Source: Ectobacillus funiculus | GTDB taxonomy: Bacteria; Bacillota; Bacilli; Bacillales; Bacillaceae_G | Strand: one strand, 5' to 3' | Assembly (NCBI RefSeq): GCF_042429435.1 | Contig: NZ_JBHMAF010000017.1 | Length of the DNA: 64,000 bases | Part shown: positions 53,872 through 62,683 of the stretch, one piece after another | Layout: each line of letters opens with the position of its first letter | Position numbering within the stretch: position 1 is the stretch's first letter | The notes under the pieces: model-generated | Told to the model about the DNA's origin: nothing | Databases searched by the model: none | Seen by the model: the letters and a program-made list of their open reading frames with translations, nothing else | Made by a program: the position numbers and the translations under genes

Positions 53872-54013
53872 GGACAATGCTCCTCTTCTCACGATTCACT
53901 ATTATGTATTGCATCAGTGGGTTAGAAACGAAAAGCGCAAGGATTGTAAAGGTTCTCACATCGCTCTAACATGAATGTTATCCTTCTCGCTTACGATTCC
54001 CTTGTTCAACGTA

Positions 54014-54235
54014 TTACAAATCCATTTCATTCAATAACTTCTTCAATTGAATAAGCTCAGACTTTGAAAGTGTAACGCCTTTCCCCATTTTCCCATGATC
54101 CTCCGACCAATCACGGATATCATATTTCGGTTCTCTCCCATTCCAGCTGATTAACGTAAATTCCTTTTTCCATCCCTTTGATCCTTCTGACAACATACCA
54201 AACTTTTCTTGAATTTCGAACTTAATCTCGGCCAT
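54014..54235 (-). CDS. YdbC-like PC4 family ssDNA-binding protein
   Basis: 73 aa from ATG 54235 (GGAGGTG upstream). MAEIKFEIQEKFGMLSEGSKGWKKEFTLISWNGREPKYDIRDWSEDHGKMGKGVTLSKSELIQLKKLL is almost the family consensus of YdbC, a homodimeric PC4-like protein that binds single-stranded DNA. Role in vivo is unclear (transcription or repair). 54236-54441 shows no other gene. Confidence 0.9.
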   Translation of the reverse strand: MAEIKFEIQEKFGMLSEGSKGWKKEFTLISWNGREPKYDIRDWSEDHGKMGKGVTLSKSELIQLKKLLNEMDL

Positions 54236-54441
54236 TTCTTGCACCTCCGCTGATTTCATTCTCTCATCCATTATAAGGGCTGCTTCCAGCTACAACAAAT
54301 TTACCTAAGCTGCTATGGCAGACTTTTTTGCATAGTAAGGGTATAGCTCCTGTAAATACAGTTCTCAAGGTTCATGAAAAGCCTATTCTAGGAAGCTTTT
54401 GTAGAAGCCAGAAGCAAACTACGGAATCTACCTAATACCCC

Positions 54442-54475
54442 AAAAACAGCAGTTCGAAATTCTCAAACTGCTTTA
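54442..54475 (-). terminator. Terminator of the large sensor kinase
   Basis: AGCAGTTTGAG/AACTGCT hairpin followed on the minus strand by GTTTTT. Confidence 0.75.
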
Positions 54476-54488
54476 GACAACACCGTTT

Positions 54489-57167
54489 TTAAGCGCCAAC
54501 GGGGAAAAATATACGTACCGTTGTTCCATGACCCTCCTTACTTTCAAACTCCATCCTGCCCCCGTGCTCCTCCATAATTTTAAAGCATACCATGAGCCCT
54601 AAGCCTGTTCCCTTCTCTTTATTGGAGTAGAACGGTTCACCTAGTTTTTTGATTCGTTCATTTGATATTCCATACCCATCGTCTGTAACTTGAATTAAAA
54701 CTTTATTTTCTTGAAGCTCCGTGCTGACATGAATTGTTCCACCATTTGGCATTGCTTCAATTGCATTTTGAAACACATTAATTAATACCTGTTTAATTTT
54801 ATTCTCATCACAATGGATTAACGGCATTGGATTCATTAGTGATGCTACAATATTAACCTTATTCATAATTGCCTGCGCTTCAATGATTGGTAAGGTATGG
54901 CGAATAATAGAGTTGATATTTTTTTCAATGAAATGCGTGGCATGCGGCTTTGCCAACAGTAAAAATTCAGTCACAATCAACTCAATTCTTTCTAGCTCCG
55001 ATAACATAAGATCTACGAATTGCTCCTGAATGTTTCCGCGGAAAAATTGAATGAATCCCTTAATCGATGTAAGCGGATTCCGAATTTCGTGCGCAATAGA
55101 TGCCGCAAGCTGGCCAATTGCTGACAGCTTTTCAGATCTGCTTAATAGTTCCTCTGTCTTTTTTCGCTCACTAATATCTCTTGCGATAGCCGCCATCCCG
55201 ATAATATTCCCCTTTCCATCCTTTAACGGTGAAAAGGTAATGCTAACATCGATAAACGAACCATCCTTTTTCCTTCGAATGGTCTCTAGCCCTACTACCT
55301 CCTTGCCAGATTGAATGCTTTCTCTAACTCTCTGAAGCTCTTCTTTCCGATCCTCCGGCACCATAGGACAAAACAGCCCCCTTGCCTCATGAATCTCCCA
55401 GCCAAATACATTTTTTGCCGCTTCATTAATGTCCTGTACAACGCTATCAAGCGAGAGAAGCAAAATCGGATCTGCACTATGATGGAAGAGCGACTCTAGC
55501 AGCTCCTTTGTTTGTCGCAGTTCCTCTTCTTTTCCTTTCTGCCCTGTAATATCCTTAGCAATTCCGTATACCCCGACAATCTCATCTTGTACAATAATAG
55601 GAATGTTCGTAACCTTTAAAAATACAGGATGCCCCTCCTTATGGATTGCTACTGTTTCATAGGTTTGTGCTTTTCCCTTTAATGCCTTCAGAACGTGCTC
55701 CTGCATCTGTTCTACATAATCTGGAGCTATAAAGGGCACAAGAGATTGCAATTCATCCTCCTGCTTCAGACCAAGCATTTCTTGCATAGAAGCATTTAAA
55801 CTCGTAATCCGCCCTCTTGCATCCATAGAATAAATTCCATTCGGATTATGCTCAAACAACGATTTATATTTTTGTTCGCTCTCCTCAAGGTGAAGCGCTT
55901 CCTTTTTCTTCTCTGTAATATCTCGTCCTATTACAAGAATGCCGTCTTTGATTCCACTGCATCCATAAAGAGGCACCTGCATAAAATCAAATGTACGCTC
56001 TTCCTCAGCTTGATTTGTCAAGCTCCATTCAATCCGAGCAGATTCTCCTGTTGTCCATGCCCGATAATCGTTCATTTGACAATATTCTAAGAGCTCCTTT
56101 TGTGTTGGAAAGATTTGCGTCAGCTCTTCATTTGATTTTCCTTTGTATGGAATATTACCTAACACAGGAAATTGTTGTATGGTAGCCTGATTAAGATTCA
56201 ACCATCTCCCGTCCTGATCTTTAAAAACAACAAGATCTGGAAGCGCATCAATTAGTGCTTGAAATCGCCTTTCTTGCTCCGCTACAATCTGCTCCTCAAT
56301 GCGGCTCCGCTCCACAGCAAGTCCAACCAAATCCGCACACATTTCTACCGTTTCTAACTCCAACTCGGTAGGACAAGAGGGTTCTCTATGATATAACGCA
56401 AAAGAGCCAACAACCTCCTCATCTATAAGGATAGGAACGGACCAGCAAGCATGAAGCCCTAACTCTAATGCCCTAGATCCGTAATCATTCCAGAGCGGAC
56501 TAGCAGCAATATCAGAAACAATCACATTCTCCTTTCGATACATCGCTGTACCGCAGGAGCCTACATTAGGCCCTATTTCAATATTCAGCAAGGACTCGCT
56601 AAAGGAGCTTGGCAAATTTGGAGCTATAGAAGTCTTGATCTTTGTTCCGCTCTCATCTAATAACAAAATGGAACAATACGTAACCCTGCTAAGCTGTTGT
56701 TCTATCTCTGTCGAAAGTATTCGCAAAATATGACATAAAGATTCCCGTTTGACAATCGATTCTAACATCATCTTTTTCATATATAACAGAGATTGTACTT
56801 GTTTTTGCTCTGTCATATCCTGAAGTTGCATTACCATAAATGCTTCACCCTGTTCTTCTATGAAAGAAGCATAAAGCCTCACAAACCTTACCCTTCCTTT
56901 TCCAATCCACTTTGTTTCGATTGAAACAGGTGAAGAGATGGATTCTAACCCTTCATCAAGAATACGCTTACACATCTCCCGTTCCTCTGGATGGATCAAC
57001 TCATAAATTGAGCCAGGACCTGTGCTATCTTCTCTTACATCAAGCCAATCATCCATAAGAGGATTTTGGCAGACAATCCTTCCTTTTGTATCTAGTACAA
57101 CAAGGGGGATAGGGATTTGCTTATATAACTTTTGAAATGATTCGCTCACAGCCCTTGTTCTTTCCAT
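54489..57167 (-). CDS. Multi-PAS/GAF sensor histidine kinase
   Basis: 892 aa from ATG 57167 (GGAGG upstream). Order: PAS (about 10-130), GAF (about 150-290, with NVGSCGTAMYRKENVIVSDI), PAS (about 305-420), PAS (about 425-545), PAS (about 550-665), HisKA with SIAHEIRNPLTSIKGFIQFF, HATPase_c with NAIEAMPNGG, DDGYGI and GLGLMVCFKIMEEHGG. No TM helix: a cytoplasmic sensor resembling the Bacillus sporulation kinases (KinA/KinE-type HisKA), which feed Spo0F. Orphan, no response regulator adjacent. Signals may include light, redox or small molecules. Confidence 0.9.
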   Translation of the reverse strand: MERTRAVSESFQKLYKQIPIPLVVLDTKGRIVCQNPLMDDWLDVREDSTGPGSIYELIHPEEREMCKRILDEGLESISSPVSIETKWIGKGRVRFVRLYASFIEEQGEAFMVMQLQDMTEQKQVQSLLYMKKMMLESIVKRESLCHILRILSTEIEQQLSRVTYCSILLLDESGTKIKTSIAPNLPSSFSESLLNIEIGPNVGSCGTAMYRKENVIVSDIAASPLWNDYGSRALELGLHACWSVPILIDEEVVGSFALYHREPSCPTELELETVEMCADLVGLAVERSRIEEQIVAEQERRFQALIDALPDLVVFKDQDGRWLNLNQATIQQFPVLGNIPYKGKSNEELTQIFPTQKELLEYCQMNDYRAWTTGESARIEWSLTNQAEEERTFDFMQVPLYGCSGIKDGILVIGRDITEKKKEALHLEESEQKYKSLFEHNPNGIYSMDARGRITSLNASMQEMLGLKQEDELQSLVPFIAPDYVEQMQEHVLKALKGKAQTYETVAIHKEGHPVFLKVTNIPIIVQDEIVGVYGIAKDITGQKGKEEELRQTKELLESLFHHSADPILLLSLDSVVQDINEAAKNVFGWEIHEARGLFCPMVPEDRKEELQRVRESIQSGKEVVGLETIRRKKDGSFIDVSITFSPLKDGKGNIIGMAAIARDISERKKTEELLSRSEKLSAIGQLAASIAHEIRNPLTSIKGFIQFFRGNIQEQFVDLMLSELERIELIVTEFLLLAKPHATHFIEKNINSIIRHTLPIIEAQAIMNKVNIVASLMNPMPLIHCDENKIKQVLINVFQNAIEAMPNGGTIHVSTELQENKVLIQVTDDGYGISNERIKKLGEPFYSNKEKGTGLGLMVCFKIMEEHGGRMEFESKEGHGTTVRIFFPVGA

Positions 57168-57416
57168 TTTCACGTTCCTCCACATCCAATTTGCTGCATG
57201 TCTCTCTTACGACTATCATAGAAAACAAGAACAGGAATAGTAAAGATAAATTTTCATTTTTTAGCATAAAAAAGGAAAACATGATGAGCAAAACGCTTTA
57301 GGATGCGTATCTTTCCTTTGCTATGTCATGTTTATTTTATATAACAAACCATCCTATTTCAAACAATGGTGAAGATCATAAATTTTTATCAATCTCCTTT
57401 TTCTACCTTTTATGTA

Positions 57417-57449
57417 CAAAAAGAAGAGTGTCGTACTCTCCTTTTTTAT
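57417..57449. terminator. Bidirectional terminator-like hairpin
   Basis: AAGAAGAGTGT..ACTCTCCTTTTTT; on the minus strand GAGAGTACGACACTC is followed by TTCTTTTTG. It ends the gene at 57464. 57168-57416 has no gene. Confidence 0.65.
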
Positions 57450-57463
57450 GTGTACTCCCTATT

Positions 57464-58042
57464 TTATCTCAAAAAAAGTCTAAGTCCATCGATCGACTGC
57501 TGCTGCTTTTCATGAAAGCTGCTCTGCTTTTCGATTTGCTTATTATTCATACCTGTATTCACTGCCCGACCTGTTTCATCGCCGCCAACAGCATGCTGCT
57601 GCTTCGTATTCGTGCTTTCAACCGCAGCATTTGTGCCAGCTGCGCTGTATACACCGCCGCCGCTTGCTACTTGGGTAGCTGCCGCGTCAGTCTCTCCGCT
57701 GCAATGAATCTGATTATTGATAACAAACACAATTTCATCATTATCATGATAACCCGCATGCTTGTCCTGCGGCTGAAACTGCTCACCCTTCATACCTTCG
57801 TTTTTCGCTTGTCCTTGTCCGCCCACGCTTTGCTGCTGCTCCGTATTTGATGAATCGATTGCAGCATTATTTCCAGCTGTGCTGCTGCGCCCTGCTCCGC
57901 TAGCAAGTTGTGTTGTATTTGGAGCATTTGTAAATTGATTGTTAATCACAACAGTAAGCTTCAATTTTCCGTTTACATCGTACTCTGTAACAGTTCTCTC
58001 TCCCTGCACCTCAGCATTAACATACACTCTCTTCTCTGTCAT
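57464..58042 (-). CDS. Internally duplicated hydrophilic protein, candidate spore-surface protein
   Basis: 192 aa. After MTEKRVYVNAEVQGERTVTEYDVNGKLKL two homologous modules follow: TVVINNQFTNAPNTTQLASGAGRSSTAGNNAAIDSSNTEQQQSVGG and FVINNQIHCSGETDAAATQVASGGGVYSAAGTNAAVESTNTKQQHAVGG, each ending in an NxGM element. Rich in Asn, Gln, Ser, Ala and Gly; no TM helix or signal peptide. Such composition suits a coat or exosporium protein, but I recognise no named family. GAGGGAAG before ATG. Confidence 0.7.
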   Translation of the reverse strand: MTEKRVYVNAEVQGERTVTEYDVNGKLKLTVVINNQFTNAPNTTQLASGAGRSSTAGNNAAIDSSNTEQQQSVGGQGQAKNEGMKGEQFQPQDKHAGYHDNDEIVFVINNQIHCSGETDAAATQVASGGGVYSAAGTNAAVESTNTKQQHAVGGDETGRAVNTGMNNKQIEKQSSFHEKQQQSIDGLRLFLR

Positions 58043-58207
58043 TTTTATCTTCCCTCCTCATTCAGTTGTACTATATTCTATTAAAATGTAATAGATTGGA
58101 TTGTATATTTATCCATCTAAATCAAAAAATAGAAGAAAATGCTTCTATTTTTTGATAGAAACAGCTTCTTCTATAATTTATTCTTCCACATCTCATCAAA
58201 TTTGCTT

Positions 58208-58342
58208 TAAAGAAAACCCGCCGATTGGCGAGCCCTGTCCTTGGGCGAAGACAGAGGCGTAGCCCTACTTATACTGTATTCCTAAAATTTCCGACTACGT
58301 CGAATAATCTTCCAGCTGGAAATTTATACTTTCCTACAGTGG
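58208..58342 (+). repeat. Dispersed repeat, copy 18
   Basis: Full-length, close to consensus; ends CCTACAGTGGTA. Lies between two minus-strand genes. Confidence 0.9.
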
Positions 58343-58376
58343 TATAGAAGCCTATTCTCGCCTCTCGTTCTGTTCT

Positions 58377-58601
58377 CTATACTTCTTTAGCATTCATTAT
58401 CTCGTGCAGCTTTTCCATACCCGGGTCAGTCTGGGGAGTCGCATGAAACGGATTTATCGGCTGCTTAGGCAAAGTTGGATCAGCATCAATTCTAACTCCC
58501 ATTTGGCGTCCTGAACCCGGAAACGCATCATTAATTGGCCCTTCAAGACGTCCATCTGGATTGGATGCTTGACCATGCATATTTTTTGATTTTATCTTCA
58601 T
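58377..58601 (-). CDS. Small hydrophilic protein, 74 aa
   Basis: MKIKSKNMHGQASNPDGRLE, then GPINDAFPGSGRQMGVRIDADPTLPKQPINPFHATPQTDPGMEKLHEIMNAKEV. Pro/Gly/Asn-rich, no hydrophobic segment, probably soluble and extended. AGGGGGA site before ATG. Possibly a spore protein; family not recognised. 58602-58782 is AT-rich with no gene. Confidence 0.65.
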   Translation of the reverse strand: MKIKSKNMHGQASNPDGRLEGPINDAFPGSGRQMGVRIDADPTLPKQPINPFHATPQTDPGMEKLHEIMNAKEV

Positions 58602-58782
58602 ATAAAATCCCCCTTCCTCTCTATACTCTGCTATTTTTATCCTTTTTATACAGCATATTTTTATGCAGGATTTGCTTTCTATACCAAGTAAAACAACTAC
58701 AAATCATTTTCACTGCTATCGCATGCATGAGAAACACTGCTTTTGTTCAATCTAAAATTGTATTTTAGGCATTGCAATAGCC

Positions 58783-58823
58783 TGACTCACCTAGCTGGAA
58801 ATTTATACTTTCTTGCAGTGTAA
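58783..58823 (+). repeat. Dispersed repeat, copy 19 (right end only)
   Basis: GACTCACCTAGCTGGAAATT through TTGCAGTGTAA; joined head-to-tail to copy 20. Confidence 0.8.
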
Positions 58824-58954
58824 AGAAAACTCGCCGATTGGCGAGCCCCGCTCTTGGGCGAAGACAGAGGCGTAGTTGCATTTACACTGTATTCTTAGAA
58901 CTTCTAACTACGCCGAATTGTCTTCCTGCTAGAACTTTATCCTTTAAAGTGTAA
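58821..58954 (+). repeat. Dispersed repeat, copy 20
   Basis: Full-length, with several substitutions in the right hairpin; ends TTAAAGTGTAA, 27 bp before the next gene. Confidence 0.88.
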
Positions 58955-58980
58955 AAAACCGCAACATGGGAGTATAACTG

Positions 58981-59145
58981 ATGAAAGACGATCAAAACAA
59001 TTTCAACGAGGAGTTTGCACAGGAAATTTCACCCGGCAGCCGCCAAGATGTCCGGAAGGAAGAAGGAAGTAAGCTGTCCCCCCTCTTCCCAGGCTTAGCT
59101 GTGTTCATCTTTATTCTGCTTCTCCTCCTTTCTTCTTTACGATAA
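58981..59145 (+). CDS. Small tail-anchored protein, 54 aa
   Basis: MKDDQNNFNEEFAQEISPGS, RQDVRKEEGSKLSPLFPGLA, then VFIFILLLLLSSLR: an acidic cytoplasmic head and a single C-terminal helix. GGGAG lies 8 nt before ATG. Family not recognised. Confidence 0.6.
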   Translation: MKDDQNNFNEEFAQEISPGSRQDVRKEEGSKLSPLFPGLAVFIFILLLLLSSLR

Positions 59146-59541
59146 CGCAGCGTACTTTAATAAGGAGGTTACAACAGCTGCAAATAAGCTGCTGGAAGTT
59201 CGCAAAAATGATTAAATATTATTTCAAAGGGAGGTGAAGACTGGTTGCAAAACAACACTAAAGGTGGAAGAATTATACAAAAGACATTGATAGCTTGTGG
59301 ATACAGGATGTATAATAAGATTACCGTTTAACTGGAACATCGTGAAGAAGGTTGCGGTTATCTTTACAGAGATAGGTTACACCTATAATAAGGAACAAGA
59401 ATATCCCTTATTGGCTGAGCGAGAGCGGTCCTCTAGTGTGCGAATCCTGTGAAGCACACGTTTCCGCAAGGAGATGCAAAGCTTGTAAGTTCAATGTTGA
59501 ATTGTAACTTTTAGTAAGTTTTGTGAACCAGGGATATAGAC
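59146..59541 (+). other. Unassigned region with possible broken gene or structured RNA
   Basis: A 28-codon ORF starts at TTG 59245 after a near-perfect GGGAGGTGA (ends 59331). A second frame reads NWNIVKKVAVIFTEIGYTYN around 59331-59395, and a third reads LVCESCEAHVSARRCKACKF (about 59430-59500), with two CxxC pairs like a zinc ribbon. Hairpins AATAAGG/CCTTATT (59388-59412) and GTGTGC/GCACAC (59437-59461) are present. It may be a gene broken by two frameshifts, or an RNA. Confidence 0.35.
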
Positions 59542-59739
59542 ATGATGAAAGATAAGGATTTACAAACGAATGCACCAAAAGAAGTAACGGTAGGAGTTAC
59601 TTCTGCTTTGGACACAAAGCATCCCGCTAAAACAGAACAGATATATCCAGGCGATTCCGTTAATGAGCATAAACGCCTAGAGATTGCCAACATGTTTCTA
59701 GCTAAAAAGGAGTTAGGACAACAAAACGAAAATTCATAA
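59542..59739 (+). CDS. Small hydrophilic protein, 65 aa
   Basis: MMKDKDLQTNAPKEVTVGVT, then SALDTKHPAKTEQIYPGDSVNEHKRLEIANMFLAKKELGQQNENS. Charged, soluble, with a C-terminal amphipathic helix. An AGGGATA site precedes the ATG; a hairpin terminator follows. No known family. Confidence 0.6.
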   Translation: MMKDKDLQTNAPKEVTVGVTSALDTKHPAKTEQIYPGDSVNEHKRLEIANMFLAKKELGQQNENS

Positions 59740-59753
59740 CTTGGCCAGCATAA

Positions 59754-59800
59754 TAGGACACCTTTAACTATGCTTACATGGCAATAGTCAGAGGTGTCCC
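59754..59800 (+). terminator. Terminator after the 65-aa gene
   Basis: GGACACCT..ACTAT pairs with ATAGT..AGGTGTCC. Confidence 0.65.
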
Positions 59801-59970
59801 ATCATTTTGTTTCATTCTATTCCTACTTAAATTTCTTCCTGCATCTATCCGTACCAAATAGCTCCTCCACTTTCATATCCTTGTTTTGCCAAATCATGTT
59901 TTATGATAGAATGCCCTTATACAGCTTTACCAAACTGCTGTAAAAAATGCAATGAGTATGGAGAGAGCCA

Positions 59971-60759
59971 ATGATAAACTACAAGATTTTATTTTTAGAC
60001 ATTGACGGAACAATTCTTACGCCTGATGATACGATTCAAGATTCTACAAAGCAGGCTGTGGCCCAGTTACAGCAAAAGGGTCTGGAAGTATTTCTCGCAA
60101 CAGGAAGACCTCTGCACGAAATCGCAAACATCGGAGAAGAGCTCAATATCCACTCCTTTATCGGCTATAACGGAGCATTCGCAATCTATAAAGGTGAAAC
60201 AATCTTCCGTGAAACAATGAACAAAGATACAGTAAAACACTTTCTAGATATTGCCAAATCACATGGTCATGAAGCTGTTCTGTATACGAGTGACAAGAAT
60301 GCATTTACTTCTTTAGAGGCTCCAATTACAAAGGAATTTATGAAAAAATTTCATCTGTATAAAAATGATACCATCACAGATGACATTCTCAATCAAGTTT
60401 TAGGTATCACCCTTATCAACTTAAGTGAAAATGAACACGTACTATATGAAGAGGATGCTGAAATTCATTTATCACAGGTAAATATTGAGGGTTTTCGCCA
60501 TAGCTATGACGTGATCAGAGACACGGTGAACAAAGGTCTAGCCGTTCAGATGATTCTAGAGCGCCTCGGTATTCCTAAAGAGAGCGCAATTGCCTTTGGT
60601 GATGGCATGAACGATAAAGAAATGTTAAGTTATGTAGGTGAAGGATTTGCGATGGGGAATGCACATCCTAATCTATTTCCGTATGCAAAGCATACAACAA
60701 CAAGCGTAACAGAGTCTGGAATTTATAATGGACTAAAATCACTAGGGCTCTTAGAGTGA
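59971..60759 (+). CDS. Cof-type HAD phosphatase
   Basis: 262 aa. HAD motif I FLDIDGTIL (nucleophile Asp), motif II ATGRP, a type IIB (Cof) cap, and motif IV IAFGDGMNDKEMLSYVGEGFAMGNA. Hydrolyses sugar phosphates, flavin nucleotides or similar. Promoter region is upstream of 59971; GGAGAG site. The stop TGA is part of the GTGA that directly precedes the IscB element, so the insertion lies one base after the gene and leaves it intact. Confidence 0.92.
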   Translation: MINYKILFLDIDGTILTPDDTIQDSTKQAVAQLQQKGLEVFLATGRPLHEIANIGEELNIHSFIGYNGAFAIYKGETIFRETMNKDTVKHFLDIAKSHGHEAVLYTSDKNAFTSLEAPITKEFMKKFHLYKNDTITDDILNQVLGITLINLSENEHVLYEEDAEIHLSQVNIEGFRHSYDVIRDTVNKGLAVQMILERLGIPKESAIAFGDGMNDKEMLSYVGEGFAMGNAHPNLFPYAKHTTTSVTESGIYNGLKSLGLLE

Positions 60760-61079
60760 ACTACCACGAACCTAAAGGTATCGTGGCTTCTGAGAAAGAA
60801 GCTACATGCTCTCTAGCTTCGTCTCTTCGGGGTAAGTTCACCAGACTCAGTTAGGAGAAATCCTAGCTACGTTAATGAGGTCATGATACCCTCGGTTGAC
60901 GCACCAGACCGTTGCTCTGTCGTCCATGTTTAAGTAGGGCTAAGGTAAGGCTCGGTGACATGGATGTAAAAAGCCTCTTTAACTTTGTCGAGGTGAGGTC
61001 GGATTCCTTGTATGGTCACAGTACAAGGATACGCATGACCTGCTTTCGAGCAGAGATTTTATCTGAAAGGATGTTTTGC
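60760..61079 (+). ncRNA. Omega-RNA (HEARO RNA) of iscB
   Basis: About 320 nt of highly structured sequence directly before iscB. It opens with hairpin CCACGAACCT..AGGTATCGTGG (60766-60786 region) and the GGCTTCTGAGAAAGAAGCT step; further helices include AGCTA..TAGCT, CTAGCTACG and the AAGTAGGGCTAAGGTAAGGC pseudoknot-like segment. This is the HEARO/omega-RNA layout: a 5' guide from flanking DNA, then a scaffold bound by IscB. Exact ends and guide length cannot be fixed by eye. Confidence 0.85.
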
Positions 61080-62339
61080 ATGGTTTACGTTCTAAATATA
61101 GATGAAAAGCCACTCATGCCTTGTTCTTCAGTCATTGCTAGATTATTACTGAAACAAGAAAAGGCGAAAGTCAAAAGAAGAACGCCATTTACGATTCAAT
61201 TACTGTACAAAACCGAAACCGAATACACGCAACCTTTGGTGCATGGATTAGACAGTGGAAGCTCTATAGTGGGTTCTGCTGTTTCGGATGACAAAGGAAA
61301 TGTTTTGTACATGTCACAAATTGAGATTCGCAATGATATTACAGACAAAATGAAGCAACGCTCCAAATATAGAAGAAACAGACGAAACCGAAAGACACGT
61401 TATCGGAAAGCAAGATGGTTGAATCGCAAAAACTCTATCAAAAAAGACCGTTTTTCTCCTACGATGACAAGTAAAATGAACGCTCATCTCAAAGAAATGA
61501 AGTTTGTACAGTCGATTCTTCCGATCACAAGACAGATTGTAGAGACGGCTACCTTTGACCCACATGCACTAAGAAATCCAGCAGTTCTCAAGAACAAATG
61601 GCTGTATCAAAAAGGAATGAACTATGGATATGCGAATACGAAAGCATATGTACTCACAAGAGATGGATATCGTTGTCAATCTTGCAAAGGGAAGTCGAAA
61701 AACAAACGCTTAGAAGTGCATCATATTATATTCAGAAGTGTGGGCGGTTCAGACGAAGAATCCAACCTGATTACACTCTGTAAAACATGCCATGATGCTC
61801 TTCATCGTGGAGAGATTGAACTGAAAAAGGGAGGGAAGAAAAAGGGGCAATTGAACCACGCGACACAAATGAACAGTATTCGTATGCAGCTGTTAAAAAG
61901 AACAAATGCAGAAGAAACCTTTGGATTTGTCACAAAGGAACACCGTCAGTTGATGAAATTGCCAAAAGAACATTATTTTGATGCCGTTACGATTGCAACG
62001 GAAGGAAAAGGAGCTAGATTCCAAACCCATCAAGTCTTGTTTAAAACATGTGTTTCTGACGGGGATTATCAGCAAACCAAAGGCGTTCGGAGTGAACAAG
62101 TGATTCCAACAGGGAAACTCTTTGGATTTAGAAAATTCGACAAGGTGCAGTACAAAGGAAACGAATACTTCATTAAAGGACGTATGAGCAGCGGTTATGC
62201 GATTTTAATGGACATAGAAGGAAATCAGGTGGACTTCAAGCCGATTCCAAAGTTTTCTAAGATGCAGAGAGTGAGTGCCCGAAAATCATGGATGACCATA
62301 CAAACAATCATTCCAAGTGTTTACTCATGTGTCACCTGA
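61080..62339 (+). CDS. iscB: IscB RNA-guided endonuclease (RuvC-HNH)
   Basis: 419 aa from ATG 61080 (GAAAGGATG upstream). PLMP domain (VYVLNIDEKPLMPCSS), RuvC-I HGLDSGSSIVG (Asp58), Arg-rich bridge helix KQRSKYRRNRRNRKTRYRKARW (92-113), RuvC-II IVETA (Glu155), HNH domain CQSC-LEVHHI-SNLITLCKTCHDALH (His214/His215, Cys199/202/234/237), RuvC-III HYFDAVTIA (Asp301), and a C-terminal TAM-interacting part. All catalytic residues are present. IscB is the ancestor-type of Cas9; guided by the upstream omega-RNA it nicks or cleaves DNA and helps transposon retention. Frame open upstream to 60912 is the RNA gene. Confidence 0.93.
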   Translation: MVYVLNIDEKPLMPCSSVIARLLLKQEKAKVKRRTPFTIQLLYKTETEYTQPLVHGLDSGSSIVGSAVSDDKGNVLYMSQIEIRNDITDKMKQRSKYRRNRRNRKTRYRKARWLNRKNSIKKDRFSPTMTSKMNAHLKEMKFVQSILPITRQIVETATFDPHALRNPAVLKNKWLYQKGMNYGYANTKAYVLTRDGYRCQSCKGKSKNKRLEVHHIIFRSVGGSDEESNLITLCKTCHDALHRGEIELKKGGKKKGQLNHATQMNSIRMQLLKRTNAEETFGFVTKEHRQLMKLPKEHYFDAVTIATEGKGARFQTHQVLFKTCVSDGDYQQTKGVRSEQVIPTGKLFGFRKFDKVQYKGNEYFIKGRMSSGYAILMDIEGNQVDFKPIPKFSKMQRVSARKSWMTIQTIIPSVYSCVT

Positions 62340-62683
62340 TATTTGTTTGTCAATATCGAAACAAGTTGTTGATTCAACTTGGAAATGATAGGAAACAACT
62401 CATGCACGATAAAGCCAATAGATACCCGTTTAGAATAGTCGAAATGGAAGTAGATCAGAATCATATCCATTTCCTTACTCAGTATAAGCCTAAGGTGAGT
62501 ATTCTTGAAATCGTAAGACGACTGAAGCAAATGACTACGTTTCACATTTGGAAACAACATGAAATGTATCTTTCTAAACATGTTTGAAAGGAACGAACCT
62601 TTTGGAGTGACGGATATTTCGCTTGTTCTATTGGAAATGTCAGCAAAGAGATCATTCAAAAGTATATTCAAGAACAAGGATAA
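62288..62683 (+). pseudogene. tnpA: IS200/IS605 transposase TnpA (Y1 HUH) with in-frame UGA
   Basis: MDDHTNNHSKCLLMCHLIFVCQYRNKLL, HUH motif VDQNHIHFLTQYKP (His59/His61), then VSILEIVRRLKQMTTFHIWKQ. A TGA stands at codon 100 in HV*KERTFWSDGYF, where family members usually have Trp (TGG). The same frame continues SDGYFACSIGNVSKEIIQKYIQEQG to TAA 62683, including the catalytic Tyr126. So tnpA is broken by one G-to-A change. It starts 51 bp inside the 3' end of iscB in another frame. Confidence 0.88.

Noticed and set aside
59340..59510. Group II intron or second omega-RNA
   Set aside because: No intron domain V, no reverse transcriptase, and no adjacent iscB/tnpB.
60912..61079. Upstream in-frame extension of iscB
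   Set aside because: IscB begins at MVYVLN with its PLMP domain; the upstream bases form the omega-RNA.
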